A stretch of DNA of 6,890 nucleotides from Anaerolineales bacterium (GTDB lineage: Bacteria; Chloroflexota; Anaerolineae; Anaerolineales; VGOW01). The position numbers were made by a program, and so were the translations under genes. The stretch is taken from the NCBI GenBank assembly GCA_919901875.1, contig CAKKQG010000434.1, forward strand, positions 1 to 6,890. Direction: 5' to 3'. Below the pieces are notes generated by a model. That model saw only the letters and a list, made by a program, of their open reading frames with translations. It searched no databases and was not told the origin of the DNA. This document shows positions 6,678 to 6,890 of this stretch, one piece after another. How positions within the stretch are numbered: position 1 is the first letter of the stretch; each line of letters starts with the position of its first letter.

Positions 6678-6890
6678 TCATCCGTTTGTTTGCGTTGTCA
6701 GGATACGGGTGATGCCGCGCGCGAAATCCGACAGCGTGCTTGCCCGAATGGACATCAGCGCGCCAAATTCTTCCGCCTCAAGATCGAACTGCGATATGAG
6801 CTCGGCCCGTTTGCCGTTGAGGATACCCTCGCGGAACTTTTCGCTCACGATCGCCTTGCCGACGATGCGATGCAATTTTTTGGTGGACAT
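6678..6890 (-). CDS. Small NHLP/Os1348/Franean1_4349-like protein (start at window edge)
   Basis: The 70-residue reading frame ends with TGA at 6680-6678 and begins with ATG exactly at the right edge, so its SD and promoter are not visible and a longer N-terminus cannot be excluded. The sequence has the pattern of short leader-like proteins distantly related to the nitrile hydratase alpha subunit: LHRIVGKAIVSEKFREGIL (6-24), a helix ending in F-D-L-E-A-E-E (35-41), then an IRASTLSDFARGI helix (48-60). Such proteins are common in Chloroflexota and other phyla, and some are annotated as RiPP precursors. Here the tail (TRILTTQTNG) has no cysteine and no obvious core peptide, and no maturation enzyme is in the window. 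A small regulatory or adaptor protein is just as likely. It is closely linked to the GAF gene. The family assignment is by remembered pattern only. Confidence 0.6.
   Translation of the reverse strand: MSTKKLHRIVGKAIVSEKFREGILNGKRAELISQFDLEAEEFGALMSIRASTLSDFARGITRILTTQTNG

Noticed and set aside
6678..6890. RiPP precursor with a modified core peptide
   Set aside because: No cysteines, no Gly-Gly leader end, only a short Thr-containing tail and no modifying enzyme in the window; kept as a leader-like small protein only.

Overview
This window looks like ordinary chromosome from a bacterium of the phylum Chloroflexota, probably Anaerolineae-like. The best clue is the binding lipoprotein at 2663-3817. 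Directly after its lipidated cysteine it carries a V-E-V-T-R/K-V-V repeat and an Ala/Pro linker, a stretch typical of Chloroflexota solute-binding proteins. The GAF-GAF-HD-GYP architecture next door and the small NHLP-like protein fit the same group. This assignment is inferred from protein style, not from a marker gene.

Every gene is on the minus strand, so transcription runs from high to low coordinates. The first block (6890 to 3980) is a signalling group. It holds a 70-residue protein resembling the NHLP/Os1348/Franean1_4349 small-protein clan, a stand-alone GAF protein whose SD overlaps the preceding stop codon, and a membrane-anchored HAMP-GAF-GAF-HD-GYP protein with an intact cyclic-di-GMP phosphodiesterase motif set. 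The lone GAF protein is a clear paralogue of the first GAF domain of the HD-GYP protein.

The second block (3967 to 1, running off the left edge) is a polar/general L-amino-acid ABC importer in the order binding protein (aapJ), permease (aapQ), permease (aapM), ATPase (aapP, only the first 98 codons present). A near-consensus promoter (TTGCCC, 17 bp, TATAAT) lies between the HD-GYP stop and aapJ, and aapJ has a strong SD. Amino acids captured by lipid-anchored AapJ would pass through the AapQ/AapM pore, driven by AapP.

The most unusual content is between the genes. Three different palindromic repeats occupy the three largest spacers of the transporter operon: a double palindrome in the aapJ leader (3878-3910), a perfect 18-bp-arm palindrome between aapJ and aapQ (2612-2648), and a purine-rich inverted repeat between aapM and aapP that also overlaps the aapM stop codon (309-367). 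The first two are related in sequence. aapQ and aapP, the genes just downstream of the latter two palindromes, have no visible Shine-Dalgarno sequence, unlike aapJ and aapM. No gene-free stretch exceeds 300 bases. I see no tRNA, rRNA, CRISPR array, transposase or phage gene. I do not see a convincing new defence or biosynthetic system; the small NHLP-like protein coupled to the GAF/HD-GYP genes is the best candidate for something undescribed.
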